64,000 nt of DNA from Enterobacteriaceae bacterium RIT693. GTDB taxonomy: Bacteria; Pseudomonadota; Gammaproteobacteria; Enterobacterales; Enterobacteriaceae. The position numbers were made by a program, and so were the translations under genes. Location: the NCBI GenBank assembly GCA_009668225.1, contig WJYK01000004.1:372001-436000 (forward strand), written 5' to 3'. Below are positions 56,145 through 64,000 of the stretch, piece after piece; the first letter of the stretch is position 1; each line of letters opens with the position of its first letter. Below the pieces are notes generated by a model. That model saw only the letters and a list, made by a program, of their open reading frames with translations, was not told the DNA's origin and made no database searches.

Positions 56145-56563
56145 TTTCGGTGTCGCGGACGGTATCCATCCCGGACAATGAAGTGACGATTAGCGCTATC
56201 CGCGCCCAGGGGGCCGGGGGGCAGCATGTGAATAAAACCTCAACGGCTATTCACTTACGCTTTGATATCCCTGCCTCCAGCCTGCCGGAGTCGTATAAGA
56301 TACGTCTGCTGGCGGTAAGCCATCACTTAATCACGCCTGAAGGTGTGGTGGTGATTAAGGCCCAGGAATACCGAAGCCAGGAGATGAACCGCGAAGCCGC
56401 GGTTGCTCGCCTGGTTTCACTGATACAAGAACTCACCGTAGTGCAGAAGAGCCGCTACGCGACAAAGCCGACGCGGGCTTCTAAAGAGCGGCGTCTGGCC
56501 TCAAAGGCGCAGAAGTCGACAACCAAGGCACTACGCGGCAAAGTTCGCCGTCATCCGGAGTAG
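56141..56563 (+). CDS. arfB: Alternative ribosome-rescue factor ArfB (YaeJ)
   Basis: ArfB releases peptides from ribosomes stalled on non-stop mRNA. The 140-residue product has the GGQ peptidyl hydrolase motif at 26-28 ([11 protein letters not shown]) and a long basic C-terminal tail ([25 protein letters not shown]) that enters the empty mRNA channel. The ATG overlaps the yaeQ stop. Confidence 0.97.
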   Translation: MISVSRTVSIPDNEVTISAIRAQGAGGQHVNKTSTAIHLRFDIPASSLPESYKIRLLAVSHHLITPEGVVVIKAQEYRSQEMNREAAVARLVSLIQELTVVQKSRYATKPTRASKERRLASKAQKSTTKALRGKVRRHPE

Positions 56564-56599
56564 CGGCGAATATTGGGACAACGGCATAAGGAATAAAGC

Positions 56600-57289
56600 A
56601 TGAAGAAGAGTCTTCTGGCAGCGTTGGCAGCGCTTAGCCTGTTCACGCTATTTGGCTGTAATAATCGTACGGAAACGCAGACCCTGATCCCGGCTCAGGC
56701 GGCGGAACTGAAACCAATGCAGCAAAGCTATCGCGGCGTAGTGCCTTGCGCAGACTGTGAAGGGATTGAAACCTCTCTGTTCCTGGAAAAGGACGGCACC
56801 TGGGTGATGAACCAGACTTACCAGGGTAAGGGAGCCTCGTTTGCCAGCTACGGTAAATGGGCACGTACGGCCGATAAGCTGGTCTTAACCGACAGCGAAG
56901 GTGAAAAGCAGTACTTCCATCCAAAGGGCGACAGCCTGGTGATGCTGGATCGCGAAGGCAACCCGATCGAATCGCAGTTCAACTACACGCTGAAAGCGGT
57001 GGATGCGAAGTTGCCTTCAACGCCAATGCCGATGAAAGGTAAGTACAAATACATGGCTGACGCCGCTGTATTCGAAGATTGCGCCACCGGTAAAACTTTT
57101 GCCATAGCGGATAACGCCGAGCTGGAAAAAGGCTATGCGGCGGCGCGCGGTAAGAACAATGCGCCAATTTTGCTGGTAGTAGAAGGGCACTTTACGCTTC
57201 AGGCTTCACCAGACAGCGGTGAGCTGCAAAAAGCGCTGGTGGCCGACAAGGGCGCGAAGTTTAAGCCCGGCAAAGACTGTAACGACTAA
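56600..57289 (+). CDS. nlpE: Copper-resistance/envelope-stress lipoprotein NlpE
   Basis: NlpE (CutF) is an outer-membrane lipoprotein that activates the Cpx system on surface contact or lipoprotein-sorting stress. The 229-residue precursor has the lipobox LFGC with C20, a CxxC motif at C50/C53 (VPCADCEG) in the N-terminal beta barrel, and a C-terminal OB-type domain with a further pair of cysteines (FEDCATG and GKDCND). It stands after arfB with its own ribosome site. Confidence 0.96.
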   Translation: MKKSLLAALAALSLFTLFGCNNRTETQTLIPAQAAELKPMQQSYRGVVPCADCEGIETSLFLEKDGTWVMNQTYQGKGASFASYGKWARTADKLVLTDSEGEKQYFHPKGDSLVMLDREGNPIESQFNYTLKAVDAKLPSTPMPMKGKYKYMADAAVFEDCATGKTFAIADNAELEKGYAAARGKNNAPILLVVEGHFTLQASPDSGELQKALVADKGAKFKPGKDCND

Positions 57290-57293
57290 AACG

Positions 57294-57321
57294 AAAAGCC
57301 CTGCAATTGCAGGGCTTTTTT
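57294..57321. terminator. Bidirectional terminator nlpE/yaeF
   Basis: GCCCTGCAATTGCAGGGC is a perfect 18-base palindrome flanked by four A and six T, between convergent nlpE and yaeF. Confidence 0.88.
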
Positions 57322-58120
57322 ACAGCGTTGCCAGCCTGCGAGCCTTCAGGTAAATGCCGGGTTTAATGTGCCCGACGTAGCTGAGCGGCATCGTTGGTGC
57401 CAGCGTTGCAACATCTCCCTCACGCATATGAAGCAAATCTGCCGGGCTTACCCAGCCAGGAGAGGCTTGCGTCAACGGTGTGCCTGCGTGCTCATAGGCG
57501 GCAAGAACAAACTCGGAGCAAAAGTAGTTCGCTTTATTGCCATCCGGGGTACTGAGTTGAGAAGCAGCGAGACCTTTTATACATTGCTGGCGAAACTCTT
57601 TCGAAAACGGATTTAGCGAGCAAAGATGTTTTGTCACCATGAAGGGAGCCATTTCAATAATCCCTTTATAGTTATAACCCTTACCAGATTTGCTGTGGGC
57701 AAATTCTCTGATGCTGGCAGCCTGTGCCATCGTGAGTTCAGGAAAACGCAAAGCCAGAAGCTTATCACTATGCTGCATGACTTCTTCAAGCGTGACTATC
57801 TGCACGCCAGATCCAACGGCTTCAGCCACTTCGCCCTGGCCAATATAAATTGCAACATGGCTTACCGCTGAAGTACTGAAGAGGCGAATACCGACAGAGG
57901 TCAGGCTGATCGTTGAAGACAGCAATAGATCCCCTGGTTGCAAATCCTGCTGATAAATTTCTTTCAATGTTTCATTGGGTGCTGAACTGATGCGCTGAAG
58001 TTTGAGTACTGAGGGAGGTGTGTTTGTGATTTTGTTTGTTGTTTTAGAAGGAAGGGCAATATCCATACTACAGCCCGAAACGAGTAAAGAGAGTGTCGCA
58101 ATCCAGGCGCACCATTTCAT
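57320..58120 (-). CDS. yaeF: Putative lipoprotein hydrolase YaeF (permuted papain/NlpC-P60-like)
   Basis: YaeF resembles the YiiX/YebB group of permuted cysteine amidases, which may act on cell-wall peptides or lipids; the substrate is unknown. The 266-residue precursor has a lipobox ending at C17 (LLVSGCSM). Catalytic candidates are the histidine in SHVAIYIGQGEV and the cysteine in NYFCSEFVLAAYEHAG, in the permuted order of that family. It is a single gene on the minus strand before proS. Confidence 0.85.
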   Translation of the reverse strand: MKWCAWIATLSLLVSGCSMDIALPSKTTNKITNTPPSVLKLQRISSAPNETLKEIYQQDLQPGDLLLSSTISLTSVGIRLFSTSAVSHVAIYIGQGEVAEAVGSGVQIVTLEEVMQHSDKLLALRFPELTMAQAASIREFAHSKSGKGYNYKGIIEMAPFMVTKHLCSLNPFSKEFRQQCIKGLAASQLSTPDGNKANYFCSEFVLAAYEHAGTPLTQASPGWVSPADLLHMREGDVATLAPTMPLSYVGHIKPGIYLKARRLATL

Positions 58121-58152
58121 AACATAATCCTTTATGTCGGCTTTTAATAAGC

Positions 58153-58180
58153 AAAACGCCCTGTTTTACAGGGCGTTGAT
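58153..58180 (-). terminator. proS terminator
   Basis: On the minus strand AACGCCCTG-TAAAA-CAGGGCGTTTT lies 18 bases after the proS stop, followed by T-rich sequence. Confidence 0.78.
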
Positions 58181-58197
58181 TTACGGCATAGAGAGTA

Positions 58198-59916
58198 TCA
58201 ACTCTTGATACTTTTGACTAAAAAATCAACGATTTCGTTGACCTTGATCATCTGCTTCTCGCCGGCGCGGCGATGTTTGTATTCGATCTCTTCGTTATCG
58301 AGATTGCGGTCGCCGATGACGATGGTGTGAGGAATACCCATCAGCTCCATATCGGCAAACATCACGCCTGGACGCTCTTTACGATCGTCCAACAGCACAT
58401 CGATACCCTGCGCACGCAGCGTGGTATACAGTTCTTCGGCCAGCTGCTGCACGCGGAAGGACTTGTGCATGTTCATTGGCAGAATCGCAACGTGGAACGG
58501 GGCGATAGCATCCGGCCACAGAATACCGCGGTCATCAAAGTTCTGTTCAATAGCGGCGGCTACCACGCGGGTAACACCGATACCGTAGCAGCCCATTGTC
58601 AGCGTCTGGTTACGGCCATCTTCGCCCTGAACGGCTGCTTTCAGCGCTTCAGAATACTTGGTGCCGAGCTGGAAGATGTGGCCGACTTCGATACCGCGCT
58701 TGATCATCAATGTGCCTTTGCCGTCCGGGCTTGGATCGCCGGCAACCACGTTACGGATGTCCGCAACTTCCGGCAGCGCAACGTCGCGTTCCCAGTTAAT
58801 ACCGACAAAGTGTTTGCCGTCGATGTTTGCGCCAGCGGCGAAATCGCTCATAGCGGCAACGCTGCGGTCAATAACAACCGGAACCGGCAGGTTGATCGGA
58901 CCCAGGGAGCCAGGGCCAGCTTTCACGATATCGCGAATTTCCTGTTCGGTTGCGAACGTCAGCGGGCTTGCTACCTGTGGCAGCTTCTCGGCTTTCACTT
59001 CGTTCAGCTCGTGATCGCCACGAACCAGCAAAGCAACCAGCGGATAAGCGCTGCCTTCGGTCGCTTTTACCAGCAGAGTTTTAACCGTTTTCTCAACCGG
59101 CAGGTTGAATTGCTCTACCAGCTCGGCGATGGTTTTGGCGTTCGGGGTATCAATCTGGCTCATTTCAGCGGTTGGCGCTGCGCGGCCTGCTGCCGGCGCT
59201 AAAGCTTCAGCGAACTCAATGTTTGCTGCATACTCTGAGCTGTCAGAGAAGATCACATCATCTTCACCGCTTTGTGCCAGCACCTGGAACTCATGGGAGG
59301 CGCTGCCGCCGATAGAGCCGGTGTCCGCCTGCACCGCACGGAAGTCCAGACCCATGCGGGAGAAGATCTTGCTGTAAGCCTCATACATTTTGTCGTAGGT
59401 TTCCTGCAGGGATTCCTGAGACGTATGGAACGAGTAGGCGTCTTTCATCAGGAATTCGCGGGAACGCATCACGCCAAAGCGTGGGCGCACTTCGTCACGG
59501 AATTTGGTCTGGATCTGGAACAAATTCAGCGGCAGCTGTTTGTAGGAGCTCAGCTCGTTGCGAATCAGGTCGGTGATCACTTCTTCGTGAGTTGGACCCA
59601 GGACGAAAGGACGCTCGCCGCGGTCAACAAAGCGCAGCAACTCTGGACCATATTGCTCCCAACGCCCACTCTCCTGCCACAGGTCTGCTGGCTGAACCAC
59701 CGGCATGCACATTTCGATAGCACCGGCGTTGTTCATCTCTTCACGCACGATGTTTTCGACCTTCTTCAGGACGCGCAAACCGGTCGGCAGCCAGGTGTAT
59801 AAACCGGAGGCCAGCTTACGGATCATCCCGGCGCGCAGCATCAGCTGGTGGCTGACCACTTCGGCGTCGGCAGGTGTCTCCTTCAGGGTGGAGAGCAGAT
59901 ATTGGCTAGTACGCAT
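58198..59916 (-). CDS. proS: Prolyl-tRNA synthetase
   Basis: ProS charges tRNA(Pro). The 572-residue product has the class II core ([53 protein letters not shown]), an inserted editing domain (about 220-400, with the [22 protein letters not shown] stretch), and the anticodon-binding end. The start is ATG 59916; an extension to 59955 is not supported. It is upstream of yaeF and downstream of trmO on the same strand. Confidence 0.98.
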   Translation of the reverse strand: MRTSQYLLSTLKETPADAEVVSHQLMLRAGMIRKLASGLYTWLPTGLRVLKKVENIVREEMNNAGAIEMCMPVVQPADLWQESGRWEQYGPELLRFVDRGERPFVLGPTHEEVITDLIRNELSSYKQLPLNLFQIQTKFRDEVRPRFGVMRSREFLMKDAYSFHTSQESLQETYDKMYEAYSKIFSRMGLDFRAVQADTGSIGGSASHEFQVLAQSGEDDVIFSDSSEYAANIEFAEALAPAAGRAAPTAEMSQIDTPNAKTIAELVEQFNLPVEKTVKTLLVKATEGSAYPLVALLVRGDHELNEVKAEKLPQVASPLTFATEQEIRDIVKAGPGSLGPINLPVPVVIDRSVAAMSDFAAGANIDGKHFVGINWERDVALPEVADIRNVVAGDPSPDGKGTLMIKRGIEVGHIFQLGTKYSEALKAAVQGEDGRNQTLTMGCYGIGVTRVVAAAIEQNFDDRGILWPDAIAPFHVAILPMNMHKSFRVQQLAEELYTTLRAQGIDVLLDDRKERPGVMFADMELMGIPHTIVIGDRNLDNEEIEYKHRRAGEKQMIKVNEIVDFLVKSIKS

Positions 59917-60027
59917 GTTGTTACGGTTCCATTTGAACGGCGGATAACAGGCCATAGACGGCCTGCTTCAAAAAAAGTGGTTTAGTTTACCAGTGTGGCA
60001 GAGATGTCAAAAGAGAGGGGGGCTAAA

Positions 60028-60735
60028 TTAACGCGCTTCGAGCGCAAACACCTCAAAGCCTTGCTCTGTGATGCGCCAGCGGACGTTAAAGTCCAGCAAC
60101 AGCACCGCATAAGTCTTCCCGACATCCTCACCTTTACGATAAGCAGGACGAGGGTCCTGAGCAAGTACCTGGCCGATAAAACGCGCAATATGCGGATAGC
60201 GACCTTCTAGTCCGGCCAGCTGGTGCTGAATCTCGGGAGTAAAGGTCACGTTCATTTCCGCCTGAGGGGCCTGCTGCGCATAGCCGGCACGCGCGTCCGG
60301 CAAGGCTTCCGCAAAGGGTAGATACGGTTTGATATCCACAATGGGCGTACCGTCTACCAAATCCAGGCTGCCAAGCTGCAAAATGACTTCATCTTTCTGG
60401 CAATGAATGCCTTTCAGTTCAACCAGCGACATGCCAATAGGGCTGGGACGGAAAGTTGAGCGCGTTGCAAACACGCCCATTCGCGCATTACCGCCAAGCC
60501 GCGGAGGGCGTACCGTCGGGCGCCACCCACCTTCCATTGTCTGATGGAAAACAAACAGCAGCCACAGGTGGCTAAAAGCTTCCAGCCCGCGAACCGCATC
60601 GGCCTGGTTGTAGGGGGCGAGCAGATGCAGTTCACCGCCGCCATCTTTTACCAGACCTGGCTGACGCGGGACAGCGAACTTTTCTTTATAAGGAGAACGG
60701 ACTACGCCTATTTGCGCAAACTGAAAAGGGGTCAT
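60028..60735 (-). CDS. trmO: tRNA (N6-threonylcarbamoyladenosine(37)-N6)-methyltransferase TrmO
   Basis: TrmO (YaeB/TsaA) makes N6-methyl-N6-threonylcarbamoyladenosine in tRNA(Thr). The 235-residue product has an UPF0066 SAM-binding core with the pattern GGNARMGVFATRSTFRPSP and LVDGTPIVDIKPY. The start is ATG 60735, which overlaps the rcsF stop as ATGA; upstream extension lacks homology. It is coupled to rcsF, before proS. Confidence 0.95.
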   Translation of the reverse strand: MTPFQFAQIGVVRSPYKEKFAVPRQPGLVKDGGGELHLLAPYNQADAVRGLEAFSHLWLLFVFHQTMEGGWRPTVRPPRLGGNARMGVFATRSTFRPSPIGMSLVELKGIHCQKDEVILQLGSLDLVDGTPIVDIKPYLPFAEALPDARAGYAQQAPQAEMNVTFTPEIQHQLAGLEGRYPHIARFIGQVLAQDPRPAYRKGEDVGKTYAVLLLDFNVRWRITEQGFEVFALEAR

Positions 60736-61136
60736 TGCGCCGAAACTTGCAGCGCGGAGCCTACGCAAACGGCCTGACGGTAGCACCCCGGCGTACCCGT
60801 GGTGATGTCACAGCTGTGCTGCAGAACCGCATTGGCTTTCATTTTGGAAGCGTTGATCTGCATGCGTTTACGTGCGGTTGGGATATTCGGAGGCGAATCC
60901 TGATTGCTTGCCTGGCAAGACTCTCCGCTGACTTCGCCTAAATCACGGAACGGTTTACCCACTAAGTCTTCTGCGTTGGTGTAGATTCTGACAGGGGCAG
61001 GGCGAGGGGCTTTAGGTTTCTCGGTTTCTGTCTTCGGCGCAGCTGCCGTGCTTTGAACGGGTTCTACTGGAGATCTGCTTAGCATTGAACAGCCGCTCAG
61101 CATGAATGCTAATAAACAGATCGGTAAAGCACGCAT
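60732..61136 (-). CDS. rcsF: Outer-membrane lipoprotein RcsF, Rcs stress sensor
   Basis: RcsF signals outer-membrane and peptidoglycan damage to the Rcs phosphorelay through IgaA. The 134-residue precursor has a lipobox ending at C16 (MLSGCSML), a proline-rich linker, and a folded domain with four cysteines (SCQASN, HSCDIT, PGCYRQAVC) that form the two disulfides described for this protein. It interacts with BamA, also in this window. It overlaps trmO. Confidence 0.97.
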   Translation of the reverse strand: MRALPICLLAFMLSGCSMLSRSPVEPVQSTAAAPKTETEKPKAPRPAPVRIYTNAEDLVGKPFRDLGEVSGESCQASNQDSPPNIPTARKRMQINASKMKANAVLQHSCDITTGTPGCYRQAVCVGSALQVSAQ

Positions 61137-61197
61137 AATTTTTCCTCAATGAATGTAAAACGGGGAACATTGAAGCAAGCTCGAACCAAAATAACAA

Positions 61198-61217
61198 GGC
61201 GGGCTTGCGCCCGCCTT
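61198..61217 (-). terminator. metQ terminator
   Basis: GGCGGGC-TTGC-GCCCGCC is a 7-bp stem with T/A-rich sequence on both sides (TTAAATT toward metQ, TTGTTATTT on the minus-strand 3' side). It lies after the metQ stop, before rcsF. Confidence 0.7.
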
Positions 61218-61249
61218 AAATTATTTACGTAAAACTGAAGAATGGAAAC

Positions 61250-62065
61250 TTACCAGCCTTTAACCGCGCCGCCGTTAAAGACTTTGTTGGCCGCTTCGTT
61301 CACTTCGTCAGACTGATATGCCTGAACGAATTTCTTCACGTTCTCTGCATCTTTGTTGTCTTCACGAGAAACGATCAGGTTCACGTAAGGAGAGTTTTTG
61401 TCTTCAACGAAGATGCCGTCTTTCGCTGGCGTCAGGCCAATCTGGCTGGCATAAGTGGTGTTGATGACTGCCAGGGCAATCTGCGCGTCATCCAGAGAAC
61501 GTGGCAGCTGCGGTGCTTCCAGCTCAACCAGCTTCAGATTTTTTGGGTTCTCGGTCACATCCAGAACGGTTGGCAGCAGGCCAACACCGTCTTTCAGTTT
61601 AATCAGACCTTCTTTCTGCAGCAGCAGCAGAGAGCGGCCGAGATTCGTCGGATCGTTTGGCAGCGCGACCTGAGAACCCGGCTGCAGTTCATCCAGAGAT
61701 TTGATTTTTTTGGAATAACCGGCAATTGGGTAAACAAAAGTATTGCCTACGGAAACCAGCTTATAGCCGCGATCTTTGATCTGCTGATCCAGGTAAGGTT
61801 TGTGCTGGAAGGCGTTAACGTCGATGTCGCCTTTGCTCAGCGCTTCGTTTGGCAGCACATAGTCGGTAAAGGTCACCAGCTCAACATCAAGGCCATATTT
61901 CTCTTTGGCGACTTTCTGAGCCACTTCGGCAACCTGCTGTTCTGCACCGGCGATCACACCGACTTTAATGTGGTTTGGATCTTTTTCTTCCTGACCGCAA
62001 CCCACCAGGGCCAGAGAGCCAATCAGAGCGCCGACCGCAGCGAACGTTTTAAAGTTAAAAACCAT
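61250..62065 (-). CDS. metQ: Methionine-binding lipoprotein MetQ
   Basis: MetQ is the substrate-binding protein of the D/L-methionine importer, anchored to the inner membrane by a lipid. The 271-residue precursor has the lipobox ending at C23 (LVGCGQEE) and the NlpA/MetQ fold (IKVGVIAGAEQQVAEVAQK, FQHKPYLDQQI, VALPNDPTNLGRSLLLLQKEGLIKL). It is the last gene of metNIQ, 30 bases after metI. Confidence 0.97.
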   Translation of the reverse strand: MVFNFKTFAAVGALIGSLALVGCGQEEKDPNHIKVGVIAGAEQQVAEVAQKVAKEKYGLDVELVTFTDYVLPNEALSKGDIDVNAFQHKPYLDQQIKDRGYKLVSVGNTFVYPIAGYSKKIKSLDELQPGSQVALPNDPTNLGRSLLLLQKEGLIKLKDGVGLLPTVLDVTENPKNLKLVELEAPQLPRSLDDAQIALAVINTTYASQIGLTPAKDGIFVEDKNSPYVNLIVSREDNKDAENVKKFVQAYQSDEVNEAANKVFNGGAVKGW

Positions 62066-62095
62066 GTCCTTTTCCTTGTATGAATGCAGTTGTGT

Positions 62096-62749
62096 TTATT
62101 TGTGTGTAACAGCCCGGACGATGCGATCGCCAGAGAATTGAATTAAGTAAACCAGCACAACCAGCAGAACCAGTACGGTGTTCATTACGGTAGCGTTGTA
62201 GCCGATGTAACCGTACTGATAACCGATCTGACCCAGACCGCCTGCGCCCACGGCACCGCCCATAGCAGAATAGCCCACCAGGGTAATAAGGGTAATGGTG
62301 GCGGCATTCACCAGGCCTGGAAGCGCTTCCGGCAGCAATACTTTGCGGATGATTTGCAGCGGCGTAGCACCCATCGCGCGTGAGGCTTCAATAAGGCCGG
62401 TTGGGATTTCCAGCAGGGCGTTTTCAACCATACGGGCAATAAACGGCGCGGCGCCCACGGTCAGCGGAACGATCGCGGCCTGCAGGCCGATAGAGGTTCC
62501 TACGATGACGCGGGTAAAGGGGATCATCCAGACGAGCAGGATAATGAACGGAATAGAACGGAAGATGTTAACTATCGCTGAGAGGCTGCGATAAAGCTTC
62601 GCGTTGGCGCTGATTTGCCCCGGACGAGTGATATAGAGCAGTACACCAACAGGCAAACCGAGCACGAACCCGAAGAAACCAGAAACAAAGGTCATGGCTA
62701 GCGTTTCATACACGCCGCGGGCCAGTAACCAAATCATTGCTTCAGACAT
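62096..62749 (-). CDS. metI: Methionine ABC transporter permease MetI
   Basis: MetI is the membrane subunit of the importer. The 217-residue product has about five hydrophobic helices and the EAA coupling motif [26 protein letters not shown]. Its start overlaps the metN end by eight bases, so the two are translationally coupled. Confidence 0.97.
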   Translation of the reverse strand: MSEAMIWLLARGVYETLAMTFVSGFFGFVLGLPVGVLLYITRPGQISANAKLYRSLSAIVNIFRSIPFIILLVWMIPFTRVIVGTSIGLQAAIVPLTVGAAPFIARMVENALLEIPTGLIEASRAMGATPLQIIRKVLLPEALPGLVNAATITLITLVGYSAMGGAVGAGGLGQIGYQYGYIGYNATVMNTVLVLLVVLVYLIQFSGDRIVRAVTHK

Positions 62750-63773
62750 AACCCAGTACCTCTACTTTGACGTGTTGCTCCTGCAGCCAGGCAATAGCCG
62801 CTTGCGTATCTTTTGGCTCGCCGTGCATTTCGCACAGCATGATGCCGAATTTCACGCCGCCGGCATAATCCATCTGCGCGCTAATAATGTTGCTGTTCAC
62901 GTTGAAGGTACGTGCGGTTTCTGAGAGCAGTGGGGCATCGACCGACTGGCCGGTAAACTCAAGGCGTAATAAAGGTACTGCTTTATCCTTATTCTCTGCG
63001 CTCAGGCGCTGCGCATAGTCTTCGGGAATGTCCAGGTGCAGCGTGGACTGAATAAACTGCTGCGCCAGCGGCGTTTTAGGATGAGAGAAGACTTCACTCA
63101 CCGTATCTTGTTCTATCAGCTCACCATTACTGATAACCGCAACGCAGTCACAAATACGCTTAACGACGTCCATCTCATGAGTAATAAGAAGAATCGTCAG
63201 CCCCAGGCGGCGGTTAATGTCTTTCAGTAATTCGAGAATGGAGCGAGTGGTTGCCGGATCGAGCGCGCTGGTGGCTTCATCACACAGCAGAACTTTCGGG
63301 TTGCTTGCCAGAGCACGGGCAATCGCCACACGCTGTTTCTGACCACCGGAAAGGTTTGCTGGCCACGCATCATGTTTCTCGCCCAGGCCGACTAAATCAA
63401 GCAGCTCGGTCACGCGACGTTGAATTTCTTCCTTTGGCTTATTATCCAGCTCCAGCGGCAAAGCCACGTTGCCAAATACGGTGCGCGAAGAGAGCAGGTT
63501 AAAGTGCTGGAAGATCATGCCAATCTGGCGACGAGCTTTGGTTAACTGGCTTTCAGAAAGCGTGGTCAGGTCCTGGCCATCAACCAGCACCGAGCCTTCC
63601 GTTGGGCGCTCGAGCAGGTTTACGCAGCGGATCAGGGTACTTTTACCGGCCCCGGATGCGCCAATCACGCCATAAATTTGCCCGGCAGGCACATGCAGGC
63701 TGACATTGTTTAATGCCTGTATGCTGCGGTTGCCCTGCTTGAACACCTTGGTGATATTTGAAAGTTTAATCAT
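62742..63773 (-). CDS. metN: Methionine ABC transporter ATPase MetN
   Basis: MetN powers methionine import. The 343-residue product has Walker [10 protein letters not shown], the signature NLSGGQKQR, Walker [13 protein letters not shown] and the H-loop [12 protein letters not shown]-terminal ACT-like domain (about 265-343) binds methionine and inhibits the pump when the cell is full. It heads metNIQ behind MetJ-type operator sequence. Confidence 0.98.
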   Translation of the reverse strand: MIKLSNITKVFKQGNRSIQALNNVSLHVPAGQIYGVIGASGAGKSTLIRCVNLLERPTEGSVLVDGQDLTTLSESQLTKARRQIGMIFQHFNLLSSRTVFGNVALPLELDNKPKEEIQRRVTELLDLVGLGEKHDAWPANLSGGQKQRVAIARALASNPKVLLCDEATSALDPATTRSILELLKDINRRLGLTILLITHEMDVVKRICDCVAVISNGELIEQDTVSEVFSHPKTPLAQQFIQSTLHLDIPEDYAQRLSAENKDKAVPLLRLEFTGQSVDAPLLSETARTFNVNSNIISAQMDYAGGVKFGIMLCEMHGEPKDTQAAIAWLQEQHVKVEVLGYV

Positions 63774-63846
63774 TGAGTTATTTATTATCGTTTATGTATA
63801 CGCCGTGGAATTATCTGCTACCGGTAACCAAAGTTACCGTAATCGA

Positions 63847-63873
63847 TCTGGATGTTAAGGCATCCAGACGTCT
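63847..63873 (-). promoter_or_regulatory. MetJ operator upstream of metN
   Basis: AGACGTCT at 63866-63873 is a perfect met box. Next to it TCTGGATG and CATCCAGA form a perfect 8-base inverted repeat at 63847-63868, giving further weak boxes in the same 8-base register. E. coli metN has tandem met boxes in the same place. MetJ with S-adenosylmethionine would repress metNIQ. The position also faces gmhB. Confidence 0.72.
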
Positions 63874-63961
63874 AAATCAATCAGGGAGTGAAGGACAGCT
63901 CTCTCCTTATTACTAAATCATGCGATACTAGACGCAATTAACCCGTTTCAGGAGTTCTCAA

Positions 63962-64000
63962 GTGGCACAGTCCGTACCCGCTATTTTTCTCGACCGCGAT
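63962..64000 (+). CDS. gmhB: D-glycero-beta-D-manno-heptose-1,7-bisphosphate 7-phosphatase, N-terminus (partial)
   Basis: Only 13 codons are in the window: GTG start, then AQSVPAIFLDRD. The DRD is the HAD-family catalytic DxD pair, and the sequence matches the start of E. coli GmhB, which removes a phosphate in ADP-heptose synthesis for the LPS core. A CAGGAG ribosome site lies eight bases upstream. It is divergent from metN, as in E. coli. Confidence 0.85.
   Translation, partial: MAQSVPAIFLDRD

Overview
The window is a chromosomal core region from a member of the Enterobacteriaceae. Almost every gene matches the E. coli/Salmonella family in length and motif, and the order panB-folK-pcnB-gluQRS-dksA through to metNIQ-gmhB follows the E. 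coli K-12 arrangement. ERIC repeats, which are specific to enterics, are also present. I cannot name the genus from this sequence alone; a non-Escherichia genus is likely. The main departures from E. coli K-12 as I remember it are: cdaR and yaeI are missing around yaeH; a small c-type cytochrome is translationally coupled to tilS; an ERIC element sits inside the rpsB-tsf operon; and C/T-rich palindromes lie at several gene ends. There are no phage, IS, CRISPR, tRNA or rRNA genes here.

Layout. 1-5144 (mostly minus strand): pantothenate and folate genes (panB partial, folK), poly(A) polymerase pcnB with an AUU start, gluQRS, dksA, sfsA and thpR. 5218-10354 (plus): hrpB and mrcB. 10628-16607 (plus): the fhuACDB ferrichrome uptake operon behind a candidate Fur-controlled promoter. 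16716-22206: hemL (minus), clcA and erpA (plus), then the mtn-btuF-yadS operon (minus). 22301-25396 (plus): dgt and degP, the latter with a sigma-E type promoter. 25455-30408 (minus): yaeH, dapD, glnD, map.

30722-52652 (plus) is a long translation, lipid and envelope cluster: rpsB-tsf, pyrH, frr, dxr, uppS, cdsA, rseP, bamA, skp, lpxD, fabZ, lpxA, lpxB, rnhB, dnaE, accA, ldcC. It joins ribosome biogenesis and recycling, isoprenoid and undecaprenyl synthesis, phospholipid and lipid A synthesis, outer-membrane protein assembly and DNA replication. 52710-57289 (plus, with rof/yaeP on minus): gloA2, tilS, the cytochrome c gene, rof, yaeP, yaeQ, arfB, nlpE. 57320-63773 (minus): yaeF, proS, trmO, rcsF and the methionine importer metNIQ. 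The window ends in the first 13 codons of gmhB (plus).

The genes cover three envelope-stress circuits: sigma-E (rseP, bamA, skp, degP), Cpx (nlpE) and Rcs (rcsF). Many genes use non-ATG starts: AUU for pcnB; GTG for hrpB, btuF, frr, skp, lpxA, yaeP and gmhB; TTG for cdsA, fabZ and ldcC. I found no clearly novel multi-gene system. The best leads are the tilS-linked cytochrome c, the ERIC insertions, the palindrome family at gene ends, the fhuA-fhuC hairpin, and a candidate sigma-E promoter inside rseP.
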